Below are positions 47,501 through 56,189 of a DNA stretch of 64,000 nt, one piece after another. Every line of letters starts with the position of its first letter. Position 1 is the stretch's first letter. Position numbers and translations under genes: made by a program. The DNA is from JBCCCJ01 sp039029315 (GTDB taxonomy: Bacteria > Bacteroidota > Bacteroidia > J057): NCBI GenBank assembly GCA_039029315.1, contig JBCCGK010000038.1, forward strand, positions 1 to 64,000, in the 5' to 3' direction. The notes beneath the pieces are model-generated. The model saw only the letters and a list, made by a program, of their open reading frames with translations, searched no databases and had not been told where the DNA came from.

Positions 47501-47831
47501 CCAAAAGAGCAAAAGCGCCTTCTTCAGTATCCAGTCGAAGATCTGCTTCCCGCTTATTCTCATCCGGTCCATGACAAGCGTAGCATCTGTCGGACAAAAG
47601 TGGCTTGATGTGATAATTGAAATCCACGTGATCCGGGAGCTGGGACAAGATTTGTGGGTTCTCTGAAACTCCAGGCCCACATCCCAACATACATGTGATC
47701 AGCATCACCAACAGTAGGGGATGTCCGGCAGGCATCCCTAAGAAAAACCGATGTCCGGCAGGCATCCCTAAGAAAAACCGATGTTCGCTAGGCATCCTGT
47801 TTGAAACAAAATTAAGTAGTAGTCTGTCCAT
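44556..47831 (-). CDS. DUF1549/DUF1553 lipoprotein with cytochrome c motif and LamG domain
   Basis: A 1091-aa exported protein. A planctomycete-type cytochrome c segment contains CYACH (Cys83, Cys86, His87). DUF1549 follows (VSLDLTGLPPTIEEMDAFL), a LamG/concanavalin-like insert lies around residues 505-690, and DUF1553 closes the protein (NRYWQLYFGKGLV). A lipobox MLGC ends near residue 51. The first 50 residues include three near-copies of MPAGHRFFLG made by a 30-base DNA repeat, so the real start may be ATG 47735. The operon is SDR, this gene, DUF1501. A haem-linked polysaccharide-related role is inferred. Confidence 0.88.
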   Translation of the reverse strand: MDRLLLNFVSNRMPSEHRFFLGMPAGHRFFLGMPAGHPLLLVMLITCMLGCGPGVSENPQILSQLPDHVDFNYHIKPLLSDRCYACHGPDENKREADLRLDTEEGAFALLGKDKDRRAIVSGSLRKSQVYHRITNTDPDEMMPPPESNLSLSEYEIALINKWIDQGAEWKPHWAFIPPQKPVVPKVKQINWVRNSIDHFVLQELERQGITPSKEANKERLLRRVSLDLTGLPPTIEEMDAFLADDSDDAYEKAVDRLIASDAYGERMAMEWLDVARYADSHGLHADGWRRMWPWRDWVIKAFNSNIGFDDFLTWQMAGDMLPNATKDQVLATAFHRNHPMTAEGGVVDEEWRLEYVFDRSVTTARAFMGLTMECAKCHDHKFDPVSQKEFYQMAAFFNNIKELGMTGDDGNYGPCMPLPEEETEQALRDLDDQISQKKQLLHLTKEEVLKTQDWFDKQTFLSTNLNQGLLGHYPLERISAKRMDGRKEAEIGTEAQLVEGKKGKALRVDNEYNLLHIKAKNFEWTDPFSFGLWIHPSQSGVFQTIAGTSGDKNNFWRGWDLFMDSHDRLSVRLIHSLPHDYLQLTTEQEIPTDTWTHIMFSYDGLGKGEGMRLFVNGQQAESLIDYDRLTRSIKTVQSGDHKITDRAIRIGKGYRSFTGDNGLYQGMVDDIYLYNRSVTAMEVAEIAGVSNSDGIADHYLATQSKEIQQTQKELRQLYQQRLDLANSVPEIMIMEEMEQPRAMFVLDRGAYDSPTDQVQPDIPTELGAFPEELPANRLGLAQWLLRPEHPLTSRVTMNRYWQLYFGKGLVDTPEDFGSQGSLPSHPELLDWLAISFIESGWDIKAMHKMIVMSATYRQDSYTPPNLLELDPQNIWLARGPRHRLAAEMIRDNVLAASGLLVKTIGGPSVKPYQPEGLWIDLGNFSTKLLRYKQDSGDSLYRRTMYTFIRRTSPPPSMIVFDASTRNTCVVRRQNTNTPLQALVLLNDPQYVEASRILAERMQKEGGEKLIDQLTLGFRLLTGRFPQETEIDLLTEQFETELAKYTKAPTEAKNLMNIGEKPFDESLNLSATAALTMVASTMMNLDEAYTKR
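47720..47797. repeat. 30-bp tandem repeat inside the 5' end of the DUF1549/1553 gene
   Basis: The unit starting GATGTCCGGCAGGCATC repeats at 47720, 47750 and, degenerate, at 47780, with exact 30-base spacing. Within each unit GATG(T)CC and GGCATC form a small hairpin. Because 30 is a multiple of three, it inserts 10-residue repeats into the leader peptide without a frameshift. Confidence 0.8.
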
Positions 47832-47851
47832 GGGAAAAGGAATAAGGTCAA

Positions 47852-48583
47852 TTATCTCATAAATGAGCCACCATTGATATCAAGTGTTTCTCCCGTCATA
47901 AAGTCATTGTCGACCAAAAAGCGAACAGCAGTAGCGATATGACTGCTGACACCATTTCTTTTCAGTGGCGAAAATTCTTTGAATCGCTCCATTTGTTCTG
48001 GAGTGGATACTTTTTCGTGGAAGGGCGTTTCGATCACCCCTGGCGCAATTGCGTTGACGCGAACATGAGGAGCCAATTCTTTGGCTGCACCTCGGGTAAA
48101 GGAATCAATGGCTCCTTTGGAGGCGCCATAAATTGTCGCGGTAGGTGCACCATGTCTCATCGCAATCGAAGTCATATTGATGATGTTGGGTGCTTCTGCT
48201 TTTTGGAGCATCGGTATACACAATCGGGTCATCATCATGGTGGAGTAGACATTCAGAGCAAAAATTTGCTCCATCAATTCCCATTCAAGTTCTGGAACAG
48301 GATTTCGACGAATCAAGCCTCCAGCATTGTTCACCAAGACATCCAATACATCAGTTTTGGCTGCAACTTCTGCATGAAGTTGTTGGCAACCTTCTTCCAG
48401 CATGAGGTCTGCCTGAATGATGTGAGCTGTTCCTCCCCGTTTTTCCACTTCGCTGGCCACAGATTGTGCCGCATCTGCTGAGGAATTGTAATGAACATAG
48501 ATGACATTTCCAGCCGCAAGTTCTATTGCGGTTTCTGCTCCGATACCTGTACTGGCTCCAGTAATGAGGATGTGTTTTGACAT
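47852..48583 (-). CDS. short-chain dehydrogenase/reductase
   Basis: A classical SDR of 243 aa. It has the NAD(P) motif TGASTGIG (residues 8-15), NNAGG, the catalytic Ser in NMTSIAM, and Tyr/Lys in YGASKGA. It is related to 3-oxoacyl-ACP or glucose dehydrogenases; a sugar or polyol substrate would suit the downstream genes (inference). It lies 20 bases upstream of the DUF1549/DUF1553 gene and is probably the first gene of that operon. Confidence 0.9.
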   Translation of the reverse strand: MSKHILITGASTGIGAETAIELAAGNVIYVHYNSSADAAQSVASEVEKRGGTAHIIQADLMLEEGCQQLHAEVAAKTDVLDVLVNNAGGLIRRNPVPELEWELMEQIFALNVYSTMMMTRLCIPMLQKAEAPNIINMTSIAMRHGAPTATIYGASKGAIDSFTRGAAKELAPHVRVNAIAPGVIETPFHEKVSTPEQMERFKEFSPLKRNGVSSHIATAVRFLVDNDFMTGETLDINGGSFMR

Positions 48584-48706
48584 AATACTTGGGACAAATG
48601 TTTGATATGAAGGTATGAGTTTTGGTAAGATAACAAATTGGAGGCACTCTCTGTAAATTCTCTCAATTCGCAGAGTCTGAAAAGCTTTTCCCTATCAAAA
48701 AACCTT

Positions 48707-48714
48707 TATCTTTG
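48707..48714 (+). promoter_or_regulatory. -7-like promoter element for yfbR
   Basis: TATCTTTG matches TANNTTTG and lies 35 bases before the start codon; the upstream partner reads only TTTT at a 17-base distance. Confidence 0.4.
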
Positions 48715-48749
48715 AATCCCAATTTTGAGCACCTGAACCCCTCATTGAT

Positions 48750-49340
48750 ATGTCTTCAAAGCCTAGTCATTTTTTTGCTTACATTTCCAGACTGCGATTG
48801 ATTCAGCGGTGGGGATTGATGTATAATGTTCATCCAGAGAATGTACAGGAACACAGCGTACAGGTAAGTTTTATTGCGCACATGCTCGCCGTGATCAAAA
48901 ACCGGATATTTGGGGGAGAGGTTGATCCTGCCAGAACGGCATTATTGGCGATGTATCACGATACAAGTGAGGTGATCACAGGAGATTTGCCAACCCCTAT
49001 CAAATACTTCAGCCCCCAAATCAAAAAAGCCTATAAAGAAATCGAACAAGTGGCCAATGTAAGATTGTTTCAATTTCTGCCCGATGAGCTGAAGGGAGAA
49101 TTTACTTCTATATTTTTTTCTCAAGAAGATGACCGGGACCATTGGGCCTTGGTAAAAGCTGCTGACAAAATATCTGCTTATCTCAAATGTGTGGAGGAAT
49201 TGAAAGCAGGGAATCAGGAATTCGCCAAAGCGGGAGAGGTTCTGCACAAAACGATCGAAGAGTTGAGTATGCCTGAGGTAAAATACTTCATGGAGGTCTT
49301 TTTGCCCAGTATGGAGCTGACGTTGGATGAGTTGGAGTAA
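48750..49340 (+). CDS. yfbR: 5'-deoxynucleotidase of the YfbR family (HD domain)
   Basis: An HD-domain hydrolase removing the phosphate from deoxyribonucleoside 5'-monophosphates. It shows MYNVHPENVQEHSVQV (first metal His), MYHDTSEVITGDLPTPIKYF (HD pair plus the YfbR signature) and KAADKISAY (distal Asp). The 196-aa length agrees with E. coli YfbR (199). It is a single gene. Confidence 0.9.
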   Translation: MSSKPSHFFAYISRLRLIQRWGLMYNVHPENVQEHSVQVSFIAHMLAVIKNRIFGGEVDPARTALLAMYHDTSEVITGDLPTPIKYFSPQIKKAYKEIEQVANVRLFQFLPDELKGEFTSIFFSQEDDRDHWALVKAADKISAYLKCVEELKAGNQEFAKAGEVLHKTIEELSMPEVKYFMEVFLPSMELTLDELE

Positions 49341-49499
49341 ATACCGGAAAAGGAAGTATTTTCTTAAAACCTATTTGGGGAACTTGATCAATCAGAACAT
49401 AGATCAGATGCTGCATCTTCTCACTTTTGGTTTCTAGTTCAAAAAAGCGAAAGACCAGTTCCGTACCAAATAATGTAAATTACGAACTAACTGATCAAC

Positions 49500-50411
49500 A
49501 TGATGGATTGGCAACAGTACATTGACGAACTTTTAACAGATGATTTAGGGGCAATTACCCTCCCGATATTGTTGTTAGGGCTTATCATTGAGGTCTTTTG
49601 GTCCTGGCAATCTCAACGAAAATTGTATCATGGGAAAGATTTTCTGGTCTCGATTTCCATGCTCCTGGCTTCTATTCTGGTAGAGTTTTTTCCAAAATTA
49701 TTGGCCTTTATTGTGTTCATCTTTTTGGAAGAGATTTCCCCCTTGCAAGAATTTGTTGGACGACAATGGTGGGCGTGGGTACTCCTGTTTTTCCTGGATG
49801 ATCTAAGCTATTATTGGTTTCATCGCCTGAATCATGAAGTTCGTCTTCTTTGGGCAGGGCATGTCGTTCATCATTCTTCTGAATATCTCAACTTTGGGAC
49901 AGCCTTGAGACAGGGAGTGGGTGAGCGCCTGCACAAATTCATTTTTTGGTTATGGCTTCCATTATTGGGTTTTGACCCCTTAATGATTTTCACAATGATC
50001 GGACTCAATCTATTTTATCAATTTTGGGTGCATACCGAATTTGTGAAGAAATTGCCAAGGTGGTTTGAAGCCATTTTTAATACCCCTTCCCATCATCGAG
50101 TTCATCATGCGTCCAACACTCGCTATCTGGATTGCAATCATGCAGGTGTCCTCATTGTTTGGGATAAGCTATTCGGTACCTTTTCGGAAGAACAAGAGTT
50201 TGACAAACCAATATATGGATTGACTCAAAACATCCAATCTTTCAATCCTATCTATGTCGCTACACATGAATATCAAGCGATCTGGCGAGATGTAAGGCGA
50301 GCAAGGAGGTGGTCAGATAAAATGAAATACATCTTTTATGCACCGGGATGGAGTCACGATGGGGAAGATAAGCGAGCAAAAGTGATGAGACAAAAGACAC
50401 GCTCAAATTGA
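49500..50411 (+). CDS. sterol desaturase / fatty acid hydroxylase family membrane protein
   Basis: A di-iron membrane oxygenase with the full His set: HRLNH near residue 105, HVVHH near 120 and HHRVHH near 200, within about five membrane segments. The family hydroxylates or desaturates lipids, sterols or carotenoids; the bacterial substrate is unknown. A second ATG (49503) is equally possible. The C-terminus is basic and cytoplasmic. Confidence 0.9.
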   Translation: MMDWQQYIDELLTDDLGAITLPILLLGLIIEVFWSWQSQRKLYHGKDFLVSISMLLASILVEFFPKLLAFIVFIFLEEISPLQEFVGRQWWAWVLLFFLDDLSYYWFHRLNHEVRLLWAGHVVHHSSEYLNFGTALRQGVGERLHKFIFWLWLPLLGFDPLMIFTMIGLNLFYQFWVHTEFVKKLPRWFEAIFNTPSHHRVHHASNTRYLDCNHAGVLIVWDKLFGTFSEEQEFDKPIYGLTQNIQSFNPIYVATHEYQAIWRDVRRARRWSDKMKYIFYAPGWSHDGEDKRAKVMRQKTRSN

Positions 50412-50467
50412 ACCATGCGAGTCTAGAAGTGGAGAGAATTTGTGGTAGGAACAGGAGGATCGAGCCC

Positions 50468-51532
50468 CTATCGACGATTATACAATGGCAATTCCCACAA
50501 GATCTTATTCCAGGGACTTTTTTCATCTTCCTGAAGTTGGCGAAGACTTCTTTCGTAGACAATCCCATCTCTTTTGGTCTCGGAAAAGGACCAAAATTCG
50601 CGCGCAACGATAAAGGCTTTGGACATCTCTACCCAGGAATCGTATCGACTTTGAAGAATTTGAGCAGCAGAGAAGATTTGATTCCAGGCTTCAGGTTCCT
50701 CAATATATTCGGCCAGATATCCTTCTCTAGTCAAGGAAATATATCGAAGGTAATCCCAGGCAACAAAACTGATATAGCGGACATTGTGTCGATTGGTACG
50801 AGCCATCTCTACCCGATGCTTTTCATCCTCTTGAAGTTCCTTGGAATTCATCCCATATTTCCCTTCTTCGATTTCCTGAAGATATACTTGTGCTTCATCC
50901 TCAGAATAGGCGCTGACCTTGTGTATCATGTCATGAAATTCCTTTCGATGGCCATAGTCAAACAGCCAATCACATTCTTCCGCAAACCGATCTTCATTGG
51001 TAATATCCCAATGCTTTCGTAGCCGTTTTTGAGCGTTTTTGATTTTTTTGGGAATGAGTTCAGCCCCACCAAGAAGAAAATAATCCTTGCCTTCAACCTT
51101 AGACAACAAGGATACAGCTGCCATCGTCCACATCCGTGGTGTGGGTTCATCTGGATCTCGGGCATGCTTGTTGGATGATTTTTTTGAGCGTCTTGATCTT
51201 CTCCAGGAAATAGGGGAAGACATTTTCTCTACAGCTCCTCTCATGATGCTTCTAAATCGCAGTGTGAACCAAAATAGAACAGAAAAAATCAGGGCATACC
51301 CCACGACTCCTCCCCATCCGTGATCTCGGTGAAAGCGGACTCCCGCAAGCAGCAAGAGAAAGACACATGCGAGACTGAATCCGATGAGAATGACGTAATA
51401 AGAAACATCTTCAGGTGTTTTTCTCCCGGTAATCCCCATCACACGGCGAAGAAGAATGCCGCGATAGGTCATCACAAACAGCAGATATCCACCGAATGCC
51501 AGGGCCAATGTGATAAAGAAGGGATTCTCCAT
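50468..51532 (-). CDS. membrane protein with DUF1266 domain
   Basis: Three membrane segments lie within the first ~90 residues, then a basic Arg/Ser/Lys linker. The C-terminal soluble domain has AWDYLRYISLTREGYL, EYIEEPEAWNQIFSAAQILQ and SRYDSWVEMSKAFIVAREFW, the DUF1266 pattern (Asp and Arg in the first strand-helix, then paired Trp). The domain's function is not known. The gene converges with the lipid-hydroxylase gene and diverges from the next glycosyltransferase. Confidence 0.8.
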   Translation of the reverse strand: MENPFFITLALAFGGYLLFVMTYRGILLRRVMGITGRKTPEDVSYYVILIGFSLACVFLLLLAGVRFHRDHGWGGVVGYALIFSVLFWFTLRFRSIMRGAVEKMSSPISWRRSRRSKKSSNKHARDPDEPTPRMWTMAAVSLLSKVEGKDYFLLGGAELIPKKIKNAQKRLRKHWDITNEDRFAEECDWLFDYGHRKEFHDMIHKVSAYSEDEAQVYLQEIEEGKYGMNSKELQEDEKHRVEMARTNRHNVRYISFVAWDYLRYISLTREGYLAEYIEEPEAWNQIFSAAQILQSRYDSWVEMSKAFIVAREFWSFSETKRDGIVYERSLRQLQEDEKSPWNKILWELPLYNRR

Positions 51533-51571
51533 TGGTTTTTAGGATTTCGATCCTCAAATTAGCAAATCTTC

Positions 51572-52771
51572 ATGGAATCCAATCTTTCCATCTTTGACTT
51601 TGATCATAAAAGCCTCTACGCGGCCTTTGATGTATATCCTTCTGCCAAAGGAGCTGCAACTCATATCAGTCATATGACTGAGACCCTCTTTGAGGTATTT
51701 CATGGAGGAATGCTATATGTGCTGGGAGCTTCAAATCTGCCGACATGGCAGGCTGAGGAGGCAACTGAAATTATTCGCCTCAAATTGGAAGAGCCCAATT
51801 ATCTAGCGAGAGGACAACTATTCTCCACCCAACTCTCTAAAGAAATCAGGAATCATCCCAAGTTGGAATTGTGTCATTTTCGCGATATCTGGGGAGGATT
51901 GGGAATATTGCAGGCAGGAAGAAGATATCGGACGTTATTTGAAGTCAATGGCCTGCCATCTATCGAACTTCCTTATCGATATCCTTCTCTGGGAATTCGG
52001 ACACTGAACAAACTGAAACAATTGGAGCAATTCTGCCTGAAGGAATCAGATCATATTCTTGTTCCATCAGAGGTGATTCGGCGGCACCTCATGGACAGAG
52101 GAATCCATCGGCAAAAGATTAGTTTGATCAGCAATGGAGCTATGTATCGACCGGAGATAGTGCCTCAAGAGAAGATGACAAATCCATATCTCATCTATTT
52201 TGGCGCTCTCCAACCCTGGCAAGGATTGGATGACCTATTGAAAGCATTTGCCAACTTGCGAGATTTGGAAGAGCTGCGCCTCGTCATCTGCGCCTCCCAC
52301 AAAAGGCGAATAGCCAAAGCCTACCACAAGCTGGCGGAAAAAATGGACATAGCTGATCGCATCATTTGGCACTATCGGCTGGACAAGGCAGAACTGAATG
52401 GCTGGATTTCGCAAGCCATGTTGTCCATTGCTCCCCTCAAAGCATGTAGCCGGAATATTAGCCAGGGGTGCTCTCCCTTAAAAATTCTGGAATCGATGGC
52501 CTGTGGAACGGCTATCGTTGCGAGTGACTTGCCTGTCGTGAGAGAGATTGTGGAGGATAACAAGACGGCCAGATTGGTGCGTGCGGAACGACCAGCCGAA
52601 TTGGCGAGAGTCATTCGATTTTTGCTGGAATATCCTGAAGAGCGGGAAAAACTGGCAAGGAATGCCTTAGAAACATTGAAACAAGATTTTCAATGGAAGA
52701 GAAAGCAGAGCGAGCTGAAAAACTTATACCTACAAATGCTTCAAGGCAATAGCAAGGAACTGTCCCCATAA
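51572..52771 (+). CDS. glycosyltransferase family 4 protein
   Basis: A 399-aa GT-B enzyme whose C-terminal domain shows ISNGAMYRPE, YFGALQPWQGLDDLLKAF, and the nucleotide-sugar site SPLKILESMACGTAIVASD (Glu-x7-Glu-like). The N-terminus lacks the usual Rossmann opening and starts YAAFDVYPSAKGAATHI, still a GT4-like acceptor segment. A polysaccharide or glycolipid product is likely but undefined. Its last 31 bases overlap the converging queA gene. Confidence 0.85.
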   Translation: MESNLSIFDFDHKSLYAAFDVYPSAKGAATHISHMTETLFEVFHGGMLYVLGASNLPTWQAEEATEIIRLKLEEPNYLARGQLFSTQLSKEIRNHPKLELCHFRDIWGGLGILQAGRRYRTLFEVNGLPSIELPYRYPSLGIRTLNKLKQLEQFCLKESDHILVPSEVIRRHLMDRGIHRQKISLISNGAMYRPEIVPQEKMTNPYLIYFGALQPWQGLDDLLKAFANLRDLEELRLVICASHKRRIAKAYHKLAEKMDIADRIIWHYRLDKAELNGWISQAMLSIAPLKACSRNISQGCSPLKILESMACGTAIVASDLPVVREIVEDNKTARLVRAERPAELARVIRFLLEYPEEREKLARNALETLKQDFQWKRKQSELKNLYLQMLQGNSKELSP

Positions 52772-53991
52772 CTCAGAAATCGATATCCATTGTCCATGGC
52801 TGATTCATAAATGTTTCGCCAATCTTCCCCTACGAGCGCAGCAACCAATAAGAGTAAAGTGGTTTCTGGCATGTGGTAATTGGTGATCAATCCTTGACAA
52901 AGTTGGAATTGATAGCCCGGAAGAATGAAGAGATGTGTTTCAGCGATGAGGTAGGGAATCTGATGATGATCGATCAAATGCAAGATTGCCTCTAATGCCT
53001 GCACTGGAGCAGGTAACTCGGATGTTGGCACCTGATACGGATAGAATTGTTCAAGGTGAATGACTTTCTCTAAAGAAGGGAGCATTTGTTGACGATCAAT
53101 CCATACCCCAATCCAATAGAGACTTTCCAGGAGTCGCAGAGAAGTTGTTCCCACAGGAATGATATTTCCTAGATGTTGGATCAATAGCCGAACCTGCTCT
53201 GGGCGAATAATGATTTGCTCTGCATGCATCGGATGATCAATAACTCGATCATGCTTTACCGGAAGGAAGGTTCCAGCACTGACATGGAGAGTTACATAAG
53301 CTGTTTTGATCCCTCGTTCAGGCAACTGTTGGAGCAATTGATCTGTGAAGTGCAAACCAGCTGTTGGGGCAGCTACAGCTCCTTTTTCTTTTGCATAGAC
53401 CGTTTGGTATTGTTCCAGATCTTCCTCTGTGGCTTTTCGATTGAGGTAGGGCGGGAGGGGCAATTCTCCCATTTTTTGCAAAATATCTCCCCAAACACAA
53501 GAGACATCATCCCAGGAAAACTGAACAATATTTTGCTCGCGATCGATAAGTTCTGCATGAAGTGACAGACCATTTCCCAAATCCGCTTTCAGGATCTCTC
53601 CTGGTTTCCATCGTTTTTTTCTGCCAATCACGCAAGCCCACCTACAGGAAGGAGTAGCGATCATGGCTTGAGCAACTTCAGAAGGAGAGTCGGGATGCAA
53701 CAACAATACTTCGATCAAAGCACCTGTCATTCTTCGAAAATACAAGCGTGCTTGAATGACTCGGGTATCATTAAAAACGAGCAAGGCATCAGTCGGAAGT
53801 AAGGCAGGGATTGCTGAAAAACCGTGGTGTTGGATCTCCCCTTGTTGATAAACAAGCAGTTTGGATTGATCTCTTTGTGACAAGGGTCGAATGGCGATTC
53901 GATCTTCCGGGAGATCGTAATGATAGTCTGATAGTCGAATGTGTGAAAATTCCTCCAAGGCTTCCAGTTCAAAAATTGACGAGTGAAACAC
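52741..53991 (-). CDS. queA: S-adenosylmethionine:tRNA ribosyltransferase-isomerase
   Basis: QueA moves the ribosyl of SAM to 7-aminomethyl-7-deazaguanine in tRNA, forming epoxyqueuosine. Motifs are LSDYHYDLPEDRIA, GELPLPPYLNR, AAPTAGLHFT, VTLHVSAGTF and NYHMPETTLLLLVAAL. At 416 aa it is longer than E. coli QueA (356), with an N-terminal extension from a GTG start that abuts the hydrolase stop. The 3' end overlaps the converging glycosyltransferase gene. It could be the Bacteroidota paralogue of QueA; the reaction is inferred. Confidence 0.87.
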   Translation of the reverse strand: MFHSSIFELEALEEFSHIRLSDYHYDLPEDRIAIRPLSQRDQSKLLVYQQGEIQHHGFSAIPALLPTDALLVFNDTRVIQARLYFRRMTGALIEVLLLHPDSPSEVAQAMIATPSCRWACVIGRKKRWKPGEILKADLGNGLSLHAELIDREQNIVQFSWDDVSCVWGDILQKMGELPLPPYLNRKATEEDLEQYQTVYAKEKGAVAAPTAGLHFTDQLLQQLPERGIKTAYVTLHVSAGTFLPVKHDRVIDHPMHAEQIIIRPEQVRLLIQHLGNIIPVGTTSLRLLESLYWIGVWIDRQQMLPSLEKVIHLEQFYPYQVPTSELPAPVQALEAILHLIDHHQIPYLIAETHLFILPGYQFQLCQGLITNYHMPETTLLLLVAALVGEDWRNIYESAMDNGYRFLSYGDSSLLLP

Positions 53992-54864
53992 TCATTTCCT
54001 GGCAAATTCTGCAATCCAATTGGCTAGCTTATCTGGATACTCCTCCTGAATGAAATGAGCGGCATCTTCCAGCAAATGTACATCTTCTGGAGAAATATGT
54101 GTTGCTGCTTGAAGCTGGGGAATTTGTTCTTCCCCTCGCAGAATCTTGTCTTGTTTTCCCCAAATACTCATGATAGGGATCCTAAGTTGTGCCAATTGTT
54201 GGTTGTAAACTGGAAGTTTGTCATAAATTTCAGAGAAACTGGTAAAAAACTGGTAGAGTGCTCGATCAACTCCTTCACTCATGGGAAGCCAATAGCCACG
54301 TCGATCTTCCTTGTCCAACTCACAATGCTTTGCCGCCAGACCATTTTTGAGGGTCGCATTCACCATCAATTTGCAAAACAACTTCGATTTGTAAAGACTG
54401 GTATACCATTTTCCCATTCGAGCACCCCGCTTGAATTCCATTGGAGGGTGAAAGCCCTGCTTATAAGCGATGGTATTCAGAATCACGAGATGGGAAATGC
54501 AATCGACTGCTTGGAGAAGGAGTTCCCAAGTCCAAATTCCACCTGCATCATGGCAAACATGTGTCCAGCTGTCGATATTCAGGTGTTGCATTAAGCCAAG
54601 TAGTCTATTCGATTGTTTGTCAGGAGAGTATATATCTACACCTTTGGGCTTGGAGCTATTGCCATATCCCAGTAAGTCAGGAGCAATCACCCGATAGCCC
54701 AGTTGACTAATAAGCGGAATCATATGGCGGTATAGCCAGGACGAAGTCGGCACTCCATGAATGAGCAGAATAGCAGGTCCACTTCCTTCATCCACATAAG
54801 CAATGCGCCCTTCGGGCAGTTCCCAAAATTGTTGACGGCTTCTATGTTTTTCCAGAGTTAGCAT
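53992..54864 (-). CDS. alpha/beta hydrolase with Asp nucleophile
   Basis: A 290-aa alpha/beta-fold enzyme. The oxyanion motif is HGVPTSSW and the nucleophile elbow VCHDAGG places Asp106 where haloalkane dehalogenases and epoxide hydrolases have it. The catalytic His is in DAAHFIQEEYP near residue 273. A cap region (residues ~150-215) is present. No signal peptide. It directly abuts queA on the same strand, so the two are likely co-transcribed. Haloalkane versus epoxide substrate cannot be told. Confidence 0.85.
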   Translation of the reverse strand: MLTLEKHRSRQQFWELPEGRIAYVDEGSGPAILLIHGVPTSSWLYRHMIPLISQLGYRVIAPDLLGYGNSSKPKGVDIYSPDKQSNRLLGLMQHLNIDSWTHVCHDAGGIWTWELLLQAVDCISHLVILNTIAYKQGFHPPMEFKRGARMGKWYTSLYKSKLFCKLMVNATLKNGLAAKHCELDKEDRRGYWLPMSEGVDRALYQFFTSFSEIYDKLPVYNQQLAQLRIPIMSIWGKQDKILRGEEQIPQLQAATHISPEDVHLLEDAAHFIQEEYPDKLANWIAEFARK

Positions 54865-54903
54865 GGGAGAAACTTAAGATGAAAGATGAGCAAGACTCCT
54901 CGA

Positions 54904-56031
54904 TCAATCCGTCATAGACAGAACATACACAGCAAAGGAAGCCAACCAATGTTCGCCTTCATAATTGCCACTCGCGATATTGGGAAGTGTTATGCGAACA
55001 TGCTTTTCAGCCACTTCTCTTAGCAATCCACCTCTAGGATCTGATTCAGGCAGACTGGAAGCAATACCATAGAAACACCAGGATCGGCTGAGATTGAGCC
55101 CATCCAAATGCACGATTTGGCCATCGGTGCGATCCGAGACGGTGGCAGGTTCACGAAGGCTGGCAGGAAGATCTGGCAAAAATCGCGAAAACCAATCCGT
55201 GAAAGCTTCGGCTTCAAGCACCCTGCGCATCAGATTGGCTTCTTCCAGACAAGGAGACAAAAAATCAGATCCTCCCGGCTCCCATGTCGCAGGGCAGTTC
55301 ACATCAAAACCATAATAGCGAAGACTACTTTCGCGAATGATACGTTTCAGGGCTTCATGATTGGCAGCTTGGGCATAATCCCAGGCAAAGGAAAGACCAA
55401 AAGCTGTATTGGGATGGACCCCTGTTCGGATGGGATAGGTTTGGCGTGGGAGAAAGTCGAGATACCTGGCGATAATTGCGTCTGTTAAGGGTTGCAGCTG
55501 CCGAGACCAATTCTGTGCTTGTGGGTCATTCCAGCCATGGAGCTCTTCAGCTAATTTGAGCAACCAGGCCCAACCATACATGCGTTCAAATGATTTTCGG
55601 CCTGACTGATTGAGGTAGGCAACTTCCTGCGCAATATGTTTTTCCTGAAGATTATGATCGATTTTGCTTCGAATGTCCAATGCCTCTGGCATGTCAGGAA
55701 AAGTTTTCAACAATCTTATCAACATCCAATGACCATGTACGGAAGAATGCCAGTCAAAGCATCCATAAAAGGCAGGATGCAAAGCCTGAGGAGATTGTAT
55801 TTCCTCCTCATTGTGCATGACATGGCTGAGTTTGTTGGGATATTCTTGTTGAATGCAATTGAGCGCAAGCTTGGCAAAGTGACTGGCTCCTTCTTGAGTG
55901 AGGCTCAATTGATCCCCTTTTTCGGAGAGGAATTCGGTGTCGGTCATTTGAGCGTAAGTCAAAGGGATGTGACATAGAAGAAAAGCTGACAGAGTCAACC
56001 GTTTGAACGGTAAAAAAGAAACATTCCACAT
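54904..56031 (-). CDS. DUF2891 exported protein
   Basis: A signal peptide (about 1-27, ending LTYAQ) precedes a ~345-residue all-alpha domain with HPAFYGCFDWHSSVHGHWML near residue 82, the DUF2891 signature, and WEPGGSDFLSPCLEEANLM. Clustered His, Asp and Trp around a (alpha/alpha)-barrel-like fold suggest an enzyme, but the family has no assigned reaction. It follows the hydrolase on the same strand with a 39-base gap. Confidence 0.85.
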   Translation of the reverse strand: MWNVSFLPFKRLTLSAFLLCHIPLTYAQMTDTEFLSEKGDQLSLTQEGASHFAKLALNCIQQEYPNKLSHVMHNEEEIQSPQALHPAFYGCFDWHSSVHGHWMLIRLLKTFPDMPEALDIRSKIDHNLQEKHIAQEVAYLNQSGRKSFERMYGWAWLLKLAEELHGWNDPQAQNWSRQLQPLTDAIIARYLDFLPRQTYPIRTGVHPNTAFGLSFAWDYAQAANHEALKRIIRESSLRYYGFDVNCPATWEPGGSDFLSPCLEEANLMRRVLEAEAFTDWFSRFLPDLPASLREPATVSDRTDGQIVHLDGLNLSRSWCFYGIASSLPESDPRGGLLREVAEKHVRITLPNIASGNYEGEHWLASFAVYVLSMTD

Positions 56032-56189
56032 ATCGTAAAAATAGAAAAAGGGAAAACAGATTGTATATTGACCTTGTTTAAGACTGATGAAAGAATGATC
56101 GACTCATTATCAGGTAAATATACTCAATCTGACTTCACATTTACGTTTTTTCCAGTCTTACATACATCTATGTTTCAATCCGAACCCCT

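Noticed and set aside
47720..47797. Short tandem repeat as a CRISPR or phase-variation tract
   Set aside because: The units are contiguous, so not CRISPR; phase variation by frameshift is impossible since the unit is a multiple of three.
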